NCBI GenBank assembly: GCA_015183035.1
Contig: JACZZP010000011.1
Coordinates: 1,240,001 to 1,304,000 of the forward strand
Direction of reading: 5' to 3'
Length of the DNA: 64,000 bases
Source of the DNA: Meloidogyne chitwoodi
Lineage: Eukaryota > Nematoda > Chromadorea > Rhabditida > Meloidogynidae
Below the pieces are notes generated by a model. It saw only the letters and a program-made list of their open reading frames with translations. It was not told where the DNA came from and did not search any database. The translations under genes were made by a program, and so were the position numbers. Positions 62,133 through 64,000 of this stretch are shown piece after piece (positions within the stretch are counted from its first letter, which is position 1; every line of letters begins with the position of its first letter).

Positions 62133-64000
62133 TTATAATTCGGAAAAATAGTATACATGTTGAAATTTAATTGTTTCATGACCGATGGATGTGAATTTTG
62201 GAAGAAGATAACGTGCAAATAATTCGAGTCCATTCTTTACTGGTGAAACATAACCAAGCTTCTCAAGCAGAATTGAAATTGGTGGTTTACGTGATGGAAA
62301 TGCATTCGGAACGCTGCTAGATTAGAAAAATTAAAACGAATTTAGAAGTTTCTGTTACTATTTTATTAAATGTATTATTGTTAGCAGTATATATACCTGA
62401 TTATACAAAAATCGTCCTGAATGGACTTGTATTTATCGACAGCTTCCGGTCTGCAAGCCAGTAAGAGAGTCTCAAAAGGAACTTTGTGAAATGGTCTAAA
62501 CGCACAGACAGGTTCGCCTGATTTGCAGATCTTAAAAATGAAAAATTTTAAGATTTTTTTAATCGAAAATCTCATTAATTTCAAATAAAAAATTACTACC
62601 TTGAGCCAGTGCCACTGGGCAATCAATTTTAAACCCCAATGTTCAAGTAGATTGTAAGCAGACTGAAATACTGTCTGACTATTTGTAACCCATAGACATA
62701 AAAGGCCATTTGGCATTAATACCATAGAAATTGGAAGACGTTGAATAGTGTCCACCGAGAGCTTATTTGAATAAAATGAAGATCGGTCGGAGGAAGAAAC
62801 ATTCGAAATTAGTTCATACCTACAAATATCGATGTATATTAGAAATATAAAAACAACAAATTTTAAGGTTACTGAACGATTTTTGTCTCTTCACTGTTCT
62901 ATTTCGCCACGGAGGATCAATGATTATAAAATCGAAATAGTTCATTCCATCTGTAAAAAAATATTGTTTAATTTTAAATGTACTTGTTATTTACTTTTTT
63001 TGGTTAGATAATTGATAGCTGAAACATCACCAAGAAGAAACGAAGAATGTGGAGGTATTTGAAATAAAGAATTTGCCAAGATACATTCTGAGTGTTTGTT
63101 TCGATATAATGTGGGTGTTTTTGTTATAAAACTAAAGTAGAATATAATGTTGAAATTTTTCAGAATGAATTTTAAATTTTTTTGGTACTTTTCCCTTATG
63201 TGTCAGGAGTTTTGCGGACATTTTTTGCGGATTATTTTGATTGATTCCTCCTTTATTTATTGCCTCTCTAATCTGTTACTTATTCTCATAAACTCTTTCA
63301 ATTAGTTTTTCCTCTTTAATTATAGATCGATTATAAAAATGAAAATTTGGGATTTGCCAACAACTGAGGAAGGTGCCAAGAATTTTTCAGGATCGTGGGC
63401 GTGCCTGGGGGAAGTACTGGGAATTGGAGTGATTTATTTTTTATATTTTCTTTATATATAGTTATAAAATAATCCGCAAAAAATGTCCGCAAAACTCCTG
63501 ACATATAAGGGAAAAGTACCATTTTTTTATACTAATTTGCTACTCTCCATTTATCAATTAAATAAAATCAATATTTTTAAACCTCGTATCTCTTGTTTTC
63601 TCTAAATCGGCAATAAAAATTTCTTTACAAAAAGACGATGTTGTTGCTACCTCAAATTCAAGTTTCGGAGCATTTTTTACTAAATTTCTAGCTTCCTTAT
63701 TTCCTAAAAAATGTTAAATGTTTTAAAATTTATTCGACTTACCAACATCGAGAAACTCAGAGTTCCCGTTAAGCAATTTTTCACAATAAACTGTCAAAAA
63801 TTTTTGATGTACTGATTGGACAATTGCTGAGTTCTACATATATTTATAGATTTATAATCTTTAATGATTTTTAACCTTTTCAATAAATTCAGGAACTTTT
63901 GAGTTACAAGTTTTATGCTTCCTCTTTCTGCACTTTCCTTCTTTTTCATCAAGCCAGTTGGCCACATGAGATTCCATCATAAATGGTGTATCAATTTTAT
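62133..64000 (-). CDS. METTL4: METTL4-type MT-A70 adenine methyltransferase (5' end off window)
   Basis: Eight exons are seen (descending): 63876-64000 (open to the edge), 63743-63833, 63583-63703, 62995-63131, 62873-62950, 62600-62820, 62397-62530 and 62133-62316. The catalytic motif DPPW is intact in NYFDFIIIDPPWRNRTVKRQ. Downstream, PNGLLCLWVTNSQ, LIAQWHWLKICKSGEPV, PFETLLLACRPEA, FPSRKPPISILLEKLGYV and LELFARYLLPKFTSIGHETI follow METTL4 order. The family methylates adenine at N6; the C. elegans member DAMT-1 has been proposed as a DNA 6mA methyltransferase, while human METTL4 acts on U2 snRNA. The substrate here is unknown. The junction 62873/62820 is out of phase by one base if normal GT and AG sites are used (see findings). 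Intron 63132-63582 carries a MITE. The gene lies upstream of midasin on the same strand. Confidence 0.88.
63184..63520. mobile_element. 337-bp MITE with 55-bp terminal inverted repeats and 8-bp target duplication
   Basis: The arms 63184-63238 and 63466-63520 are complementary except for one base. They begin GGTACTTTTCCCTTATGTGT and contain GGAGTTTTGCGGACATTTTT. ATTTTTTT flanks the element on both sides (63176-63183 and 63521-63528), giving an 8-bp target duplication, though it is a homopolymer-like site. The interior has no transposase. It lies within a METTL4 intron. Confidence 0.88.

Noticed and set aside
61840..62151. 103-codon open frame on the plus strand
   Set aside because: No family resemblance, A/T-driven Lys/Asn/Ile composition, and overlap with the METTL4 3' exon on the other strand.
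1..64000. CRISPR arrays, rRNA, tRNA genes
   Set aside because: No regularly spaced repeat array or rRNA/tRNA-like sequence was found by eye; the sequence is a nuclear eukaryotic region. A tRNA scan was not possible here, so a missed tRNA cannot be fully excluded.

Overview
The window looks like nuclear DNA of a nematode. The best fit is a root-knot-type plant parasite (Meloidogyne or a close relative). The reasons are extreme A+T richness, many very short introns with pyrimidine-rich ...TTTTCAG-type ends, candidate trans-splice acceptors just before start codons, and nematode-typical genes: a supplementary-type nuclear receptor (P-box CRACAAFFRR), a W(X6)W-amide neuropeptide precursor of the nlp-38 kind, a kcnl SK channel and an mdn-1 locus. 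The species is inferred, not shown. Exon coordinates were worked out by hand. Summed exon lengths divide by three for every complete gene where the full sum was made.

Layout. 0-1.2 kb (+): 3' end of a chondroitin synthase-family glycosyltransferase. 2.0-5.7 kb (+): a complete SLC6 GABA-type transporter with a duplicated, interchangeable two-exon cassette covering transmembrane helix 3. 6.1-6.8 kb (-): nlp-38-like neuropeptide precursor. 6.8-11.6 kb: almost pure A/T, interrupted by a 0.7-kb GC-rich island at 8.6-9.3 kb. 11.6-11.74 kb: a perfect 57-bp-armed palindrome. 11.8-13.7 kb (+): RMND1 mitochondrial protein. 14.0-16.55 kb (-): nuclear receptor, converging on RMND1, with a 115-bp hAT-type MITE in its last intron. 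18.2-21.1 kb (-): goosecoid-type K50 homeobox gene. 21.1-26.5 kb: featureless A/T-rich DNA. 26.55-27.75 kb (+): secreted Gly/Cys-rich repeat protein. 28.2-41.35 kb (-): one large SK potassium-channel locus with three alternative N-terminal exon sets that all join the channel core in the same phase. 43.0-61.6 kb (-): midasin, with six AAA modules, an acidic linker and a MIDAS domain. An ER thioredoxin gene (+) sits inside one of its introns at 54.2-55.0 kb. 62.1-64.0 kb (-): METTL4/MT-A70 methyltransferase, cut by the window edge, with a 337-bp MITE in an intron.

No operon or pathway cluster is evident; the genes are ordinary housekeeping and neuronal genes. The most interesting signals are in gene structure. 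(i) The duplicated TM3 cassette of the SLC6 transporter differs at the conserved substrate-contacting tyrosine. (ii) Several introns can only be spliced in frame at sites lacking a normal AG (two strong cases, two weaker). (iii) The SK channel has three phase-compatible N-termini. (iv) Four different inverted-repeat elements are present, two with perfect 8-bp target duplications.
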